A stretch of 23,772 bases of DNA, taken from Prolixibacteraceae bacterium. GTDB lineage: Bacteria > Bacteroidota > Bacteroidia > Bacteroidales > Prolixibacteraceae. The DNA lies in assembly GCA_027858145.1 (NCBI GenBank), contig JAQIDF010000215.1, positions 1 through 23,772 of the forward strand, written 5' to 3'. The position numbers and the translations under genes are program-made. This document shows, in pieces, positions 12,859-21,064 of the stretch. The notes beneath the pieces were generated by a model that saw nothing but the letters and a program-made list of their open reading frames with translations, did not search any database and had not been told where the DNA came from. Position 1 is the first letter of the stretch, and every line of letters begins with the position of its first letter.

Positions 12859-13275
12859 ATGGCATACACAGGTTCAGGCATATTAGAGGTAACGTATAAC
12901 AATGCGGAAGTAGGACAAGGAACATTCTACACAAAAGATAATGAAGACTACACAATTGATTTGGGTGGTATTCGTTCGAGTGATGATGCTGCTAACACGA
13001 CAACAGCCGGTGAGCGTATCAATCAAATGAATGTCGTTTGTTCAAAATTTGAACTTCCACCTATCGCTTGGGATAAAACCGTAAAAGACGAACAGGAAAA
13101 GTTACAAAAATTATGTGCCTCAGTAGTTGGAAGCACATGGACTGTCACTTGTCTTGACGGAGCTATTTACAAAATGGAAAATGGCTATCCTGTTGGAGAT
13201 ATAGCAGGTGGTGGTTACGCAGGAACAATCCCTGCAACACTTGTAGGAAACCCGGATGCAGAAAGAATTTCATAG
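12859..13275 (+). CDS. Tail tube protein, Mu gpM-like
   Basis: A 138-residue tube subunit that stacks into the inner tail tube driven through the cell envelope on contraction. The C-terminal signature GSTWTVTCLDGAIYKMENGY, then PVGDIAGGGYAGTIPATLVG, matches the Mu-type tail tube family. The early GTFYTKDNEDYTIDLGGIRS belongs to the same beta-sandwich. It is paired with the upstream sheath gene, and tail chaperones follow 28 bases later, as in other contractile-tailed phages. Length is slightly above Mu gpM (118). Confidence 0.87.
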   Translation: MAYTGSGILEVTYNNAEVGQGTFYTKDNEDYTIDLGGIRSSDDAANTTTAGERINQMNVVCSKFELPPIAWDKTVKDEQEKLQKLCASVVGSTWTVTCLDGAIYKMENGYPVGDIAGGGYAGTIPATLVGNPDAERIS

Positions 13276-13303
13276 TTTATAAACCCAGTAAAAACACTTT
13301 ATT

Positions 13304-13726
13304 ATGAGTAAAATTGCAAATTCAGTAGCAGAAAAAGACCTTGAAAAATTTTTCGATGAAATGAAGGTTGATCCGTTAAAACGGAAAAAACTTTTTTCAG
13401 AAGGAGAAAATGGAAGGCTTGTTGTTTCAGGATTAATTGAACTGTTATGCGAAGGCATGGCAGTAGTAAATGATAGTGGAGAAATCGAGTACAAACTTCT
13501 TGAACCTATTGCTTCAGATTCAGGAACGATAACATTAGAAACTGTTGTATTCAAACCAAAACGTATCACATTAGAAAAGTTCCAAAAGATTCAGGACAAA
13601 AAAGATGATGTTGAACAGATGAAAATGATACTTAGTTTTATTACAGGAGAATCATCATCATTATTAGGCAAAATTTCCATGGATGATTGGGGCTATTTGT
13701 CAGAGATTGGATTGGTTTTTTTATAA
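13304..13726 (+). CDS. Tail assembly chaperone, short (zero-frame) form
   Basis: A 140-residue protein between tail tube and tape measure, the fixed place of tail chaperones. It is acidic and mostly helical (EKDLEKFFDEMKVDPLKRKK, later EKFQKIQDKKDDVEQMKMIL). The zero frame ends at TAA (13724-13726), directly after a slippery heptamer, so a fraction of ribosomes should read on in the -1 frame. The short form and the longer fusion would coat the tape measure protein during tail assembly, as gpG and gpGT do in lambda and gp41-type proteins do in Mu. The start ATG at 13304 has no Shine-Dalgarno sequence. Confidence 0.75.
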   Translation: MSKIANSVAEKDLEKFFDEMKVDPLKRKKLFSEGENGRLVVSGLIELLCEGMAVVNDSGEIEYKLLEPIASDSGTITLETVVFKPKRITLEKFQKIQDKKDDVEQMKMILSFITGESSSLLGKISMDDWGYLSEIGLVFL

Positions 13727-13899
13727 GCATAGCGAGAAACTACTCCAACGCTGTGCGTACAATTGCAAGGAAGTACCGATGGGCTCCATACGAAATGAGT
13801 AAGCTCTTTTTAGACGACCTCGATATGTATGGAGTTTTTTTTTGGGAATGGGATGCAATGGAGTATGATAAAGAAGTTCAGAAGTCTACAAAGAAGTAA
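13304..13899 (+). CDS. Tail assembly chaperone, long form by -1 frameshift
   Basis: After 140 zero-frame codons the ribosome slips back one base on U UUU UUA (13717-13723) and continues with ATA (13723-13725) for 58 codons to TAA (13897-13899), giving a 198-residue fusion. The extension (ISIARNYSNAVRTIARKYRW, then MSKLFLDDLDMYGVFFWEWD) is helical and aromatic-rich. It has no good start of its own: the only upstream ATG in that frame (13687) lies inside the first gene. The fusion would recruit the tape measure protein, whose gene starts 4 bases later. Proof that both forms are made is not available from sequence. Confidence 0.75.
13717..13756 (+). promoter_or_regulatory. Programmed -1 frameshift signal
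   Basis: The slippery heptamer T TTT TTA (13717-13723) is in the right frame (codons GTT TTT TTA, then TAA stop). Three bases later GCATAGCG (13727-13734) can pair with CGCTGTGC (13749-13756) to make an 8-bp stem with one G-U pair and a 14-base loop. If the lower half opens, the core AGCG/CGCT stem begins 7 bases after the heptamer, near the usual optimum. The heptamer is the same as that of HIV gag-pol. Confidence 0.8.
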
Positions 13900-13902
13900 G
13901 AT

Positions 13903-15657
13903 ATGGCAATAGTTAAATACAATATATCGACAAAGTTTACAGGCGTAGACAGAATGTCCGCAACCATAAATAGAATGCGGTCTAAAGTCAAAGGTTTTAG
14001 AAAAACTATTGATTCAACCCAAGCAAAAACAAGCAAGATGCTAACCGGAATTGGGGATAGATTTATCACAAGAGGTTTAGCAATGGGTGGTGTTGCTGTC
14101 GGTGTTTTAGGGAAGAAAGCAATAAATACCGCATCAAGCCTTGAAGCAATGAAGACGGCTATAAGTTTTGCTTCCGGTGGTCCTAAAAAAGCTGCAAGTA
14201 ACCTTTCGTTTCTTAAAGACACAGTAAATGATTTGAAGGTCAATTATATGGTAACGGCAGAATCTTTCAAAAGATTTACCGGTGCGATGATGTCTACCGA
14301 TTTGCCATTAAAGAGACAACAATCAATGTTTAAGAAACTGTCAACAGTTACTCGTGTTCTTGGTATGAATGGAGGTCAAACAGAGCGTGTATTCTATGCG
14401 CTTGGGGAGATGTTTAATAAAGGCTCTGTTATGAGTCAGGAGTTGAAAGTTCAGCTTGGTAACTCACTACCGGGAGCTGTAAGAATGTTTGCCGATTCTA
14501 TAAATAAGACAGTACCTGAAATGATGAGTTTGATGCAGAAAGGAGCTCTTTGGGCTGAGAAGTATGCACCAAAATTTGTTGATTATGTATACGAAAATTA
14601 CAAAGAAGGTTTACCAAGAGCGATGAAAACAATGAATGCTGCTATTACTGATATGGGAAATCAATGGACGTTTACATTAGAGGCTATTGGACTTGCAATG
14701 AATAAAGCAGGAATACTCGAAATGCTTTCTGAATATTTAATAGGAATTAGAACTTGGGTAGAGGCTAATAAAGAGCTTATTAGTAGTGGTTTTACAAAAT
14801 TTTTAGATAAGGTTAAAAATGTATTCAGTTGGATTTATAACAACTGGGGAGCAATAGTTACAGGTCTTAAAATATGGATAACTGCTTGGGCAGGTCTTAA
14901 AATTATTAATGCAGGTCTTATTGTAATGCAATCAGCCTTAATGGCAGCAGAGCTTTCATTAGGAGCAATGGCATTAGCATTAGCTCCGGGAGCTGCAATA
15001 ATTGTTGGATTAGGAATTATTGCAGCCGGAGGTCTTAAAATATATGACAACTGGCAACTCGTTTCAGGAGGAATAGACAACGCAAGGAAAGAGCTTGAAA
15101 AATATAAATATAAGCTCGATGATATTACAGGTGCGAATAAACTTTTGAGTAAGGAAGAGTGGGAGAAAAAGTATAAAAGTGAAAATCCAAATAATTCTAA
15201 TGCCATGAAAAGTTGGCAGGCGTTAGCAAAAATGGAAGGTGTAATTAGTGCATTTACAACGGATTGGCTTGGTAATTTTGTAACAAAAGCAATGACAGGA
15301 TCTTATGAGTATGGTGTTATAAAGCGAAATGCGTATGGCGAAAGTCAGCTTCAAAAATATGCAATGGTTGGTGGATATAAAAAATACCTAAAAGAATTTG
15401 AAAAAAAACAAGGTATTCCGCCTCCTCAAAAAAGCGGATCGGTTGGTCAAACAACTCAGAAGTCTTTACTTGATATTAGCAGAGATTATTATAATCAAGA
15501 GCACCCATCAACACCATCAACAACCCCATATAATTCTGACACAACAAGACAACAACAACCATTTAAAGCTGAGATAAATATAGTAACAGAAAAAGGAACA
15601 ACAGCAACAGTAGGAGAAACAAATGGAGCAGAGAATGTTGTGCTTTCAACTAATTAA
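13903..15657 (+). CDS. Tape measure protein
   Basis: A 584-residue protein that sets tail length and passes into the cell with the tube tip. The N-terminal 60 residues are basic and helical (FTGVDRMSATINRMRSKVKG). Residues 100-290 match the conserved tape measure domain: ESFKRFTGAMMSTDLPLKRQ, MSQELKVQLGNSLPGAVRMF, and AAITDMGNQWTFTLEAIGLA. Residues of about 317-377 form a hydrophobic stretch of two or more membrane-spanning helices (MQSALMAAELSLGAMALALA). The C-terminus is Gln/Ser/Thr/Pro-rich. With about 1.5 angstrom per residue, a tail of roughly 85-90 nm is inferred. It follows the frameshifted chaperones by 4 bases. Confidence 0.9.
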   Translation: MAIVKYNISTKFTGVDRMSATINRMRSKVKGFRKTIDSTQAKTSKMLTGIGDRFITRGLAMGGVAVGVLGKKAINTASSLEAMKTAISFASGGPKKAASNLSFLKDTVNDLKVNYMVTAESFKRFTGAMMSTDLPLKRQQSMFKKLSTVTRVLGMNGGQTERVFYALGEMFNKGSVMSQELKVQLGNSLPGAVRMFADSINKTVPEMMSLMQKGALWAEKYAPKFVDYVYENYKEGLPRAMKTMNAAITDMGNQWTFTLEAIGLAMNKAGILEMLSEYLIGIRTWVEANKELISSGFTKFLDKVKNVFSWIYNNWGAIVTGLKIWITAWAGLKIINAGLIVMQSALMAAELSLGAMALALAPGAAIIVGLGIIAAGGLKIYDNWQLVSGGIDNARKELEKYKYKLDDITGANKLLSKEEWEKKYKSENPNNSNAMKSWQALAKMEGVISAFTTDWLGNFVTKAMTGSYEYGVIKRNAYGESQLQKYAMVGGYKKYLKEFEKKQGIPPPQKSGSVGQTTQKSLLDISRDYYNQEHPSTPSTTPYNSDTTRQQQPFKAEINIVTEKGTTATVGETNGAENVVLSTN

Positions 15658-15665
15658 TTAATGCT

Positions 15666-16109
15666 ATGGATAAAGATATACTAATAATAGAATCGGGAAG
15701 TGGTGGAGATATTGTTATAGAAGACAATGATATAAAAACCACAAGAATGCTTAATAATCAGGTGTATTTAGCTTTATTTGGCGGCAATTTTAAATCAGAT
15801 GTCGGAGAACAGAATTTTGATTATTGGGCTAATGATAGTCTTGGCAATGAGCATAAATTCAGTTCAGAATTTGAGCGAACATTAACAGAGGTTGCATTCA
15901 ACACTTCCGGAATAAGAATTATTGAAGGTGCAATAAAAAAAGACTTGGAATACTTAAAAAAATATGTAAAAATAGAGGTAGATGCAAGCATTTTGAGAAA
16001 AGATTTATTATCTTTGTATATAAGACTTATTTCTCCCAACAATGTTGAAGAGAAAATAAGAGTTGTTTGGAATAACGAAGTAAAACAGGTAGTGTCATGG
16101 CAATATTAA
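15666..16109 (+). CDS. Baseplate protein, Mu gp46-like
   Basis: A 147-residue wedge component. The N-terminal GDIVIEDNDIKTTRMLNNQV followed by YLALFGGN is typical of the gp46 family, in which a short strand pair precedes a helix. The middle (DVGEQNFDYWANDSLGNEHK) is the usual loop of this family, and the C-terminal part is beta. The protein overlaps the next gene, baseplate J-like, by 13 bases, a strong sign of coupled synthesis of adjacent wedge parts. It probably links baseplate J to the tail tube end, as gp25 and gp46 proteins do. The start is the ATG at 15666, 8 bases after the tape measure stop. Confidence 0.8.
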   Translation: MDKDILIIESGSGGDIVIEDNDIKTTRMLNNQVYLALFGGNFKSDVGEQNFDYWANDSLGNEHKFSSEFERTLTEVAFNTSGIRIIEGAIKKDLEYLKKYVKIEVDASILRKDLLSLYIRLISPNNVEEKIRVVWNNEVKQVVSWQY

Positions 16110-17203
16110 TCCCAAGATATAATGAACTTTACAACTCATTAATATCTGATTTTAAGAATAAATTTGAGATACAAAGTGTTATCGGCAAATCTGTTATAGT
16201 AGCAATGGCTGCTGTTCTTGCAGGGAAGCAGAAACTAATGTATACGGCACTCGCAACTGTAAACCAAAATATTTATCCTGATTTAGCTGATGAAGAAACA
16301 TTAAGACGTTTTGGAAGGATAAGACTTGGAAGAGATTTAAACCCACCAACGGCAGGTGGATATATTGTTTTAGTTTCAGGAACAGTAGGAGCAGAGATGC
16401 CGGCAGGAAGCACATTTTCAGATAGTAATGGTTATCTTTTTGTTGTTGACTCAACATTTACATTAGCAGGTAGCTCAGGAGAGATAACACTGAGAGCATT
16501 AACACCGGGTCAGGAAAGTGCTTTAGCTATTGGAACTCAATTACAATTAACATCTCCATTAACTGATGTTGACTCATTTGCAGAAGTATCTGAGCTTTCC
16601 GTAAGCCCAACAGATGGAGAAACAATTGATGAATATAGAGAGAATGTAATTGATTCATTTAGGTTATTACCACAGGGCGGTTCACGTTCTGATTATAGAA
16701 CTTGGTTAGAAGGAGAGCCAGGTGTTCGTGAGGTTTATCCTCATGCAAAAACAGATTCTGTTGGAGAGGTTGATTTATATGTTGAAGCCTTTGTTGTTGA
16801 CTCGACAGACGACCACGGAACACCACCATCGTCAATACTCGATGCTGTTGAAGCTGAAATAGAACCTGACAAGATACCTATTGGAACTACGGTTAATTAC
16901 TTACCGGTAGAGCCAACACCAATTGATGTTTATTTAACAAACCTTGATGATGAAGAAAAGATAACACAAATAAACACAAATTTAGAAGCATTTCTCTATG
17001 AAAAAAGACCTTTTATTGCAGGAGCTGATATTGTGTCAGAGCAGAATAAAGGTAAACTTTATTCATCTGAGATATTCCAAATTGTAGCTGATGCAGGAGT
17101 ATCATTTGATGCTATATCGTGTGAAGTTGATAGTGTTGTGTTTACAATGACTGAATTTACAAATGGAACTATTCCTTATATAAACGAAGTTTATTCTATA
17201 TAA
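16097..17203 (+). CDS. Baseplate J-like protein, Mu gp47-like
   Basis: A 368-residue baseplate wedge protein. The N-terminus is helical. DLADEETLRRFGRIRLGRDL (about 60-80) then TAGGYIVLVSGTVGAEMPAG (about 85-105) are the classic baseplate J signature, followed by the beta-rich GEITLRALTPGQESALAIG. The late segment GGSRSDYRTWLEGEPGVREV is also conserved. The C-terminal part (about 270-368) is the domain that contacts the next wedge protein. It overlaps the gp46-like gene by 13 bases and ends one base before the NHL-gp48 gene, so the three wedge genes are translationally linked. Confidence 0.9.
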   Translation: MAILIPRYNELYNSLISDFKNKFEIQSVIGKSVIVAMAAVLAGKQKLMYTALATVNQNIYPDLADEETLRRFGRIRLGRDLNPPTAGGYIVLVSGTVGAEMPAGSTFSDSNGYLFVVDSTFTLAGSSGEITLRALTPGQESALAIGTQLQLTSPLTDVDSFAEVSELSVSPTDGETIDEYRENVIDSFRLLPQGGSRSDYRTWLEGEPGVREVYPHAKTDSVGEVDLYVEAFVVDSTDDHGTPPSSILDAVEAEIEPDKIPIGTTVNYLPVEPTPIDVYLTNLDDEEKITQINTNLEAFLYEKRPFIAGADIVSEQNKGKLYSSEIFQIVADAGVSFDAISCEVDSVVFTMTEFTNGTIPYINEVYSI

Positions 17204-17204
17204 T

Positions 17205-18641
17205 ATGGAGTCTATTGCAATATCATATGTCGAAAGTTACGGTACGAGAGGAACAGCACTCGGTAACTTTGAATACCCAAGAGGATTATGTATAAAAGAT
17301 AATCTACTTGCAATATGTGATACGCAAAATGATAGAGTTCAAGTATCAGACTTAGCAGGAAATGAATATCTGTTCGGAACAGAGATGTCTTTTCCTGATT
17401 CAATCGTGTATGATGGCGATAGACATGCTTTTTTTGTAACAGATTCCGATAATCATTGTATAAGAGAATATGATGTAACAGGAACACTGCTTAATACAAT
17501 AGGAACTAACGGAACAGGAGAAGTTGAATTTGAGTTCCCAAGTGGAATTGCAATTAACGACACACACATATTCGTTGCTGATAGACAAAACAATCGTATT
17601 CAAAAGATGCTCAAATCAGATTTCAGCTTCGTTTCAGAAACAGGAGGTTTCTTGCTACCCGAAGGTGTTTGTTTGATTGATGATAGTGTCTATGTTATGG
17701 ATAGCGGTAACGGTATTTTAAAGCAATACGATTTAGATTTCAATTACCTTAGAGAGGTTGGAGGTTTCCTTGAAGGTTACGGCACAAGAGTTGAGAATAT
17801 AGGTGGTGTTTTGTGTGTTGTTGATAATATTGACAATAACATTTATTTTTTCAGCAAAGACTTAGTTTATATACGTTCTTATTCTCAAAACATGTGGTTT
17901 CCCGAAGGTGTTACTATAAATGGAGATAAGATGTATGTATCAATGCCACATAAGATTAACATCTATAATATTGAGATTGAATTTGGTTTACAGTTCTTAC
18001 AAGAGTTTGAAACATTAAACCAACAATTATACCCAACAGGCAGAGCGTGGTGGAGAGTTCCGGGAACGGTATTCTCATTGTTTAACGAGGCGTTATCTTT
18101 ATCTGATAGTAGATTATATTCAGCTATTCAGAATATGCAGTTAGGATTGATTGCCGACAGCTACAACCTTACAGATATTGATATTGAGAGATGGGAGTCT
18201 GTTTATGGAATAGTATCAAGAGGAACAAGGCAAGAGCGTATTGATTTGATAAATCAGCGAATGAGTTACCCTAATAACATATTAGCACGACAATCAATCG
18301 GGTTTATAGAATTACAATTAAACAATGCAGGTTTTGATGTTTCTTTGAATTACGACCCTGATTATAATCCAAATGGAGTTATTCATGATGAGTTTGTGTT
18401 TGGAACAAAAGTTCATGGAGCAATTCCCGAAACATATACTATATGTGCAAATTATATAAGAGAATCACAAGATGCTGATTTTGAGATAAAAAATTATTAT
18501 AAAAAAGTTTTTTATGTTGGTGGAGAAACTTTAGGAACAGAAGCGGATGTTCCATCAGCGAGAAAAAATGAATTAAGAGAATTAATATTACAACTAAAAC
18601 CGGCAGATACGGTTGCAGTTTTATTTATAAATTATTTATAG
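17205..18641 (+). CDS. NHL beta-propeller fused to a Mu gp48-like tail protein
   Basis: A 478-residue two-domain protein. Residues of about 12-258 hold six NHL-type repeats with the pattern P-x-G-[IV]-x-[VIL], then [AV]-D-x-x-N-x-R-[IV]-Q: for example FEYPRGLCI with CDTQNDRVQV, FEFPSGIAI with VADRQNNRIQK, and LLPEGVCLI with VMDSGNGILK. Six blades would make a closed propeller. From about 260 on is a gp48/YmfQ-type baseplate domain: LYPTGRAWWRVPGT, then LTDIDIERWESVYGI and RQERIDLINQRMS. gp48-type proteins normally lack a propeller. Position (after baseplate J) is that expected of gp48. The propeller could bind a host glycan or stabilise the wedge ring. Domain calls are firm; the role of the fusion is inference. 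Confidence 0.82.
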   Translation: MESIAISYVESYGTRGTALGNFEYPRGLCIKDNLLAICDTQNDRVQVSDLAGNEYLFGTEMSFPDSIVYDGDRHAFFVTDSDNHCIREYDVTGTLLNTIGTNGTGEVEFEFPSGIAINDTHIFVADRQNNRIQKMLKSDFSFVSETGGFLLPEGVCLIDDSVYVMDSGNGILKQYDLDFNYLREVGGFLEGYGTRVENIGGVLCVVDNIDNNIYFFSKDLVYIRSYSQNMWFPEGVTINGDKMYVSMPHKINIYNIEIEFGLQFLQEFETLNQQLYPTGRAWWRVPGTVFSLFNEALSLSDSRLYSAIQNMQLGLIADSYNLTDIDIERWESVYGIVSRGTRQERIDLINQRMSYPNNILARQSIGFIELQLNNAGFDVSLNYDPDYNPNGVIHDEFVFGTKVHGAIPETYTICANYIRESQDADFEIKNYYKKVFYVGGETLGTEADVPSARKNELRELILQLKPADTVAVLFINYL

Positions 18642-18643
18642 TT

Positions 18644-19216
18644 ATGAAAGATATATCGACAGTAACAGGAATAGAGGTAGATGCGGACTTTCCAACAGGT
18701 TATAAAATAGTAGATGGTCAAACGTATGTGAATGCGACCTTATATCAGGATTTGGTGCAGACTTTTCAGAAATTGATTGACCTTGCAAGAATAACACCAA
18801 ATGGTTTATTTGATAATGAGGTTAATGGTTATCAATTACTTGATGGTCTTAAATCGTATATAGATAAAGAGGTTGTTGTTCCGAGAGTGGGTACTGTCGG
18901 GAAAGCGATTATTCCCATAAACGGTTGGGATATGTCAACAAGTTTGGAGTTTTTTATAGATTATCCTGATGGTTTTAAAGATAAAATAACACCATATGGT
19001 GTTACTTCTATATCAGCAGTAATAAGAAAAGATCTTGATAATTCATTTTATAATATAGAAATAGCAGGTGGCAGTGATCCAGCAGGATTTGTTTATTTAT
19101 TTAGTGGGATAGATAGAATACATCTTGGAATTAGATCAGGGTCTTTTTTTAACTCATCAGATTTTTCTTTTGCATCAGGTTTTGTTACTGTTGAATATTT
19201 AAACCCACCATTTTAA
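18644..19216 (+). CDS. Tail fibre- or baseplate-associated protein (putative)
   Basis: A 190-residue protein two bases after the gp48-like gene, where Mu-like phages place their fibre genes. The N-terminal DADFPTGYKIVDGQTYVNAT is of the kind seen at the start of phage tail-fibre proteins, and LYQDLVQTFQKLIDLARITP is a helix that may trimerise. The C-terminal 100 residues are beta-rich (IPINGWDMSTSLEFFIDYP, then GSFFNSSDFSFASGFVTVEY) and may form a small receptor-binding head. It is far shorter than the second fibre gene at the right edge. No enzymatic motif is seen. The function is inferred from place and composition. Confidence 0.45.
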   Translation: MKDISTVTGIEVDADFPTGYKIVDGQTYVNATLYQDLVQTFQKLIDLARITPNGLFDNEVNGYQLLDGLKSYIDKEVVVPRVGTVGKAIIPINGWDMSTSLEFFIDYPDGFKDKITPYGVTSISAVIRKDLDNSFYNIEIAGGSDPAGFVYLFSGIDRIHLGIRSGSFFNSSDFSFASGFVTVEYLNPPF

Positions 19217-19220
19217 TAAA

Positions 19221-19886
19221 ATGCACGTAAGAGTTGACACATCACAAATGAAAGCGTATGAGGATATGCTAAAGGAGTTACACAGGAGTGACTTCCCATT
19301 AGCAGTACGTGGAACATTGAATGATGCGGCAAGAATTATGAAGACAAAAGAGATAAAGCCTGAATTTGACGAAAACTTTGTAAATAGAAGGAACTTTATC
19401 AATGCTTATACCGGATACACGAAAAGCAAAAACACTTTTGATATAAATTCGATGTATTCAGTAGCAGGTGTTTATAGAGGTAAAAGAGATAAAAAGCTTG
19501 GTTCTGATTTAGTAAAGCAAGAGGTAGGTGGCAGAGTGACAGACAGGCAAGTTCCACGAACAGCGGTTCGTAAAAGCGGTTCATATTCAAAACAGATTCA
19601 GAGCAGATTGAAATATAGAAATGTTAGAGGAAGGAATGTGAAGTCAGGTTACATAACGAGAAAAAATAAAGGTACTGTAATACTGAAAACAAAAAATGGC
19701 AGTATTGTTAGTTATAATAAAAGGCAAAGTAAATGGGACACTTTGTACACAGCTCCAAAAACAGCTCGTATAAAAAAAGACCCATTTGTTTTACCTGCAG
19801 CAAGGAATACGGCAAGACAGTTACCGAGATTATTTAAAGAAAATGCTCGTAAAAGATTCAGAAAACATGTCAACAATAGATTATGA
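19221..19886 (+). CDS. Highly basic tail protein, minor tail protein Z-like (putative)
   Basis: A 221-residue protein with a large excess of Arg and Lys. The N-terminus (DFPLAVRGTLNDAARIMKTK) fits the pattern of minor tail protein Z-type proteins, which start with AxxxTLNDTAF-like helices and then FxxRxxF (here FVNRRNFINAY). The middle is Lys/Arg/Gly/Ser-rich (RKSGSYSKQIQSRLKYRN) and the C-terminus helical and basic (RLFKENARKRFRKHVNNRL). Its stop overlaps the next start (ATGA, 19883-19886). Z-type proteins act in tail completion. The strong positive charge may also bind DNA or a negatively charged tail part. The family call is tentative. Confidence 0.45.
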   Translation: MHVRVDTSQMKAYEDMLKELHRSDFPLAVRGTLNDAARIMKTKEIKPEFDENFVNRRNFINAYTGYTKSKNTFDINSMYSVAGVYRGKRDKKLGSDLVKQEVGGRVTDRQVPRTAVRKSGSYSKQIQSRLKYRNVRGRNVKSGYITRKNKGTVILKTKNGSIVSYNKRQSKWDTLYTAPKTARIKKDPFVLPAARNTARQLPRLFKENARKRFRKHVNNRL

Positions 19887-21064
19887 GTTGGAAAGATAAC
19901 ATAAAAACATTATTCTACATACGTACCGGAGACGGTAAAATGTATGCAACACAGGGTGCTGTGGATTATAAAATGCACTACAAAACAGCCACAAAGGAAT
20001 TGGAGTTCAATGCGGACGGCTTCGACTTCGTTGGTATTGAAGGAACGTATGTTGCTCGTGAGAATGCCAAAGGTATGCAATATCCTATTGAGATTTACTT
20101 CGAGGGAGAAAATCATATTGAAAAGTCAAAAGAATTTGAAGAATCATCTAAATACAAAAATAATTGGACAATAGGACACCCGATATTTGGAGAGATAACT
20201 TGTCAGCCACTATCTTTAAGTTTCGATTCGACAAATGTAAATATAACAAAGATAATAATAAAGGTTTGGGAGACAATAGAGATAAAATATCCTGATGTTA
20301 AAGATAATTACACAAATCAAATAGAGGTAAGAGCAGCTAAATTATCATCTTCTTACTTCCTTATAAGTTTAGATGATCTCGATGCTTCTGTTCAAAAAGA
20401 TGCTTTTTCTTTGACTGATTTAATAAATAATGAGTTTACAAGATTACCTGCAACACAAGAGCAGATTGTTGAATTAAAAAACAAAATTCGTGAGGTTGAT
20501 ATTTTTATAGAAGAAATTTTATCATATCCTGAAAGATTTATTGCTTCATTATATTCTTTGTTTCAGTTTGCTGTTGAAGTTGAAGATAATATTGTGCTTA
20601 AATTCAAACGACTTGTTTCTATATTTAATGGATTCAAAAAAATGGGTAATGACAATTTGTTTGAGCCTGTTTCGAGTATGATAATGACAGTAGCATCTGA
20701 ACTTGCTGTTAGCTCAACTTACGATACGAGAACTGACGTGAATGATGTTGCAACCATTATAAATGAAATACATAATAACATACAGACTTATTATGAGAAC
20801 AATGAAGTAATACCAAACTATGAACTTCTTATTGATATAGATTTCATGCGTAGCGTTGCTATTGGAAACTTGTATGATATAGCAATGAACTCTCAACAAG
20901 AGCGAAGCATGATATTGCCGGAAGATTCAAACCCGATATTGCTTACACATAGGTTTTATCGGTTTTCAGATTATAATTTACAGAAATTTATACGAGATAA
21001 TAATATTGGATTAAAAGAAACCTTTTCAATAAAGAAAGGTAGGTTAATAGTATGGTACGTTTAA
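19883..21064 (+). CDS. Tail/DNA circularisation protein, Mu gpN-like
   Basis: A 393-residue baseplate-associated protein. The N-terminus (MSWKDNIKTLFYIRTGDGKM) and the repeated beta elements, such as FDFVGIEGTYVARENAKGMQ and YPIEIYFEG, fit the N-terminal domain of Mu gpN-type proteins. WTIGHPIFGEITCQPLSLSF is a further conserved segment. The C-terminal part ends NPILLTHRFYRFSDYNLQKF, then a LysM-like FSIKKGRLIVWYV. In Mu, gpN precedes gpP (gp44) and gp45, the same order as here. The start overlaps the upstream gene by 4 bases, and its end overlaps the hub gene by 13 bases. The family call is fairly strong; the name from Mu does not fix the exact role. Confidence 0.75.
   Translation: MSWKDNIKTLFYIRTGDGKMYATQGAVDYKMHYKTATKELEFNADGFDFVGIEGTYVARENAKGMQYPIEIYFEGENHIEKSKEFEESSKYKNNWTIGHPIFGEITCQPLSLSFDSTNVNITKIIIKVWETIEIKYPDVKDNYTNQIEVRAAKLSSSYFLISLDDLDASVQKDAFSLTDLINNEFTRLPATQEQIVELKNKIREVDIFIEEILSYPERFIASLYSLFQFAVEVEDNIVLKFKRLVSIFNGFKKMGNDNLFEPVSSMIMTVASELAVSSTYDTRTDVNDVATIINEIHNNIQTYYENNEVIPNYELLIDIDFMRSVAIGNLYDIAMNSQQERSMILPEDSNPILLTHRFYRFSDYNLQKFIRDNNIGLKETFSIKKGRLIVWYV

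Noticed and set aside
13687..13899. Independent 70-residue gene between tail chaperone and tape measure
   Set aside because: Its only ATG lies inside the first chaperone frame, and the conserved-looking part begins after the slippery site. It is better explained as the -1 frameshift extension.
14863..15050. Four copies of AGGTCTTA in the tape measure gene as a regulatory repeat
   Set aside because: They encode mostly Gly-Leu-Lys steps in the hydrophobic region and have irregular spacing; coding repetition is enough to explain them.
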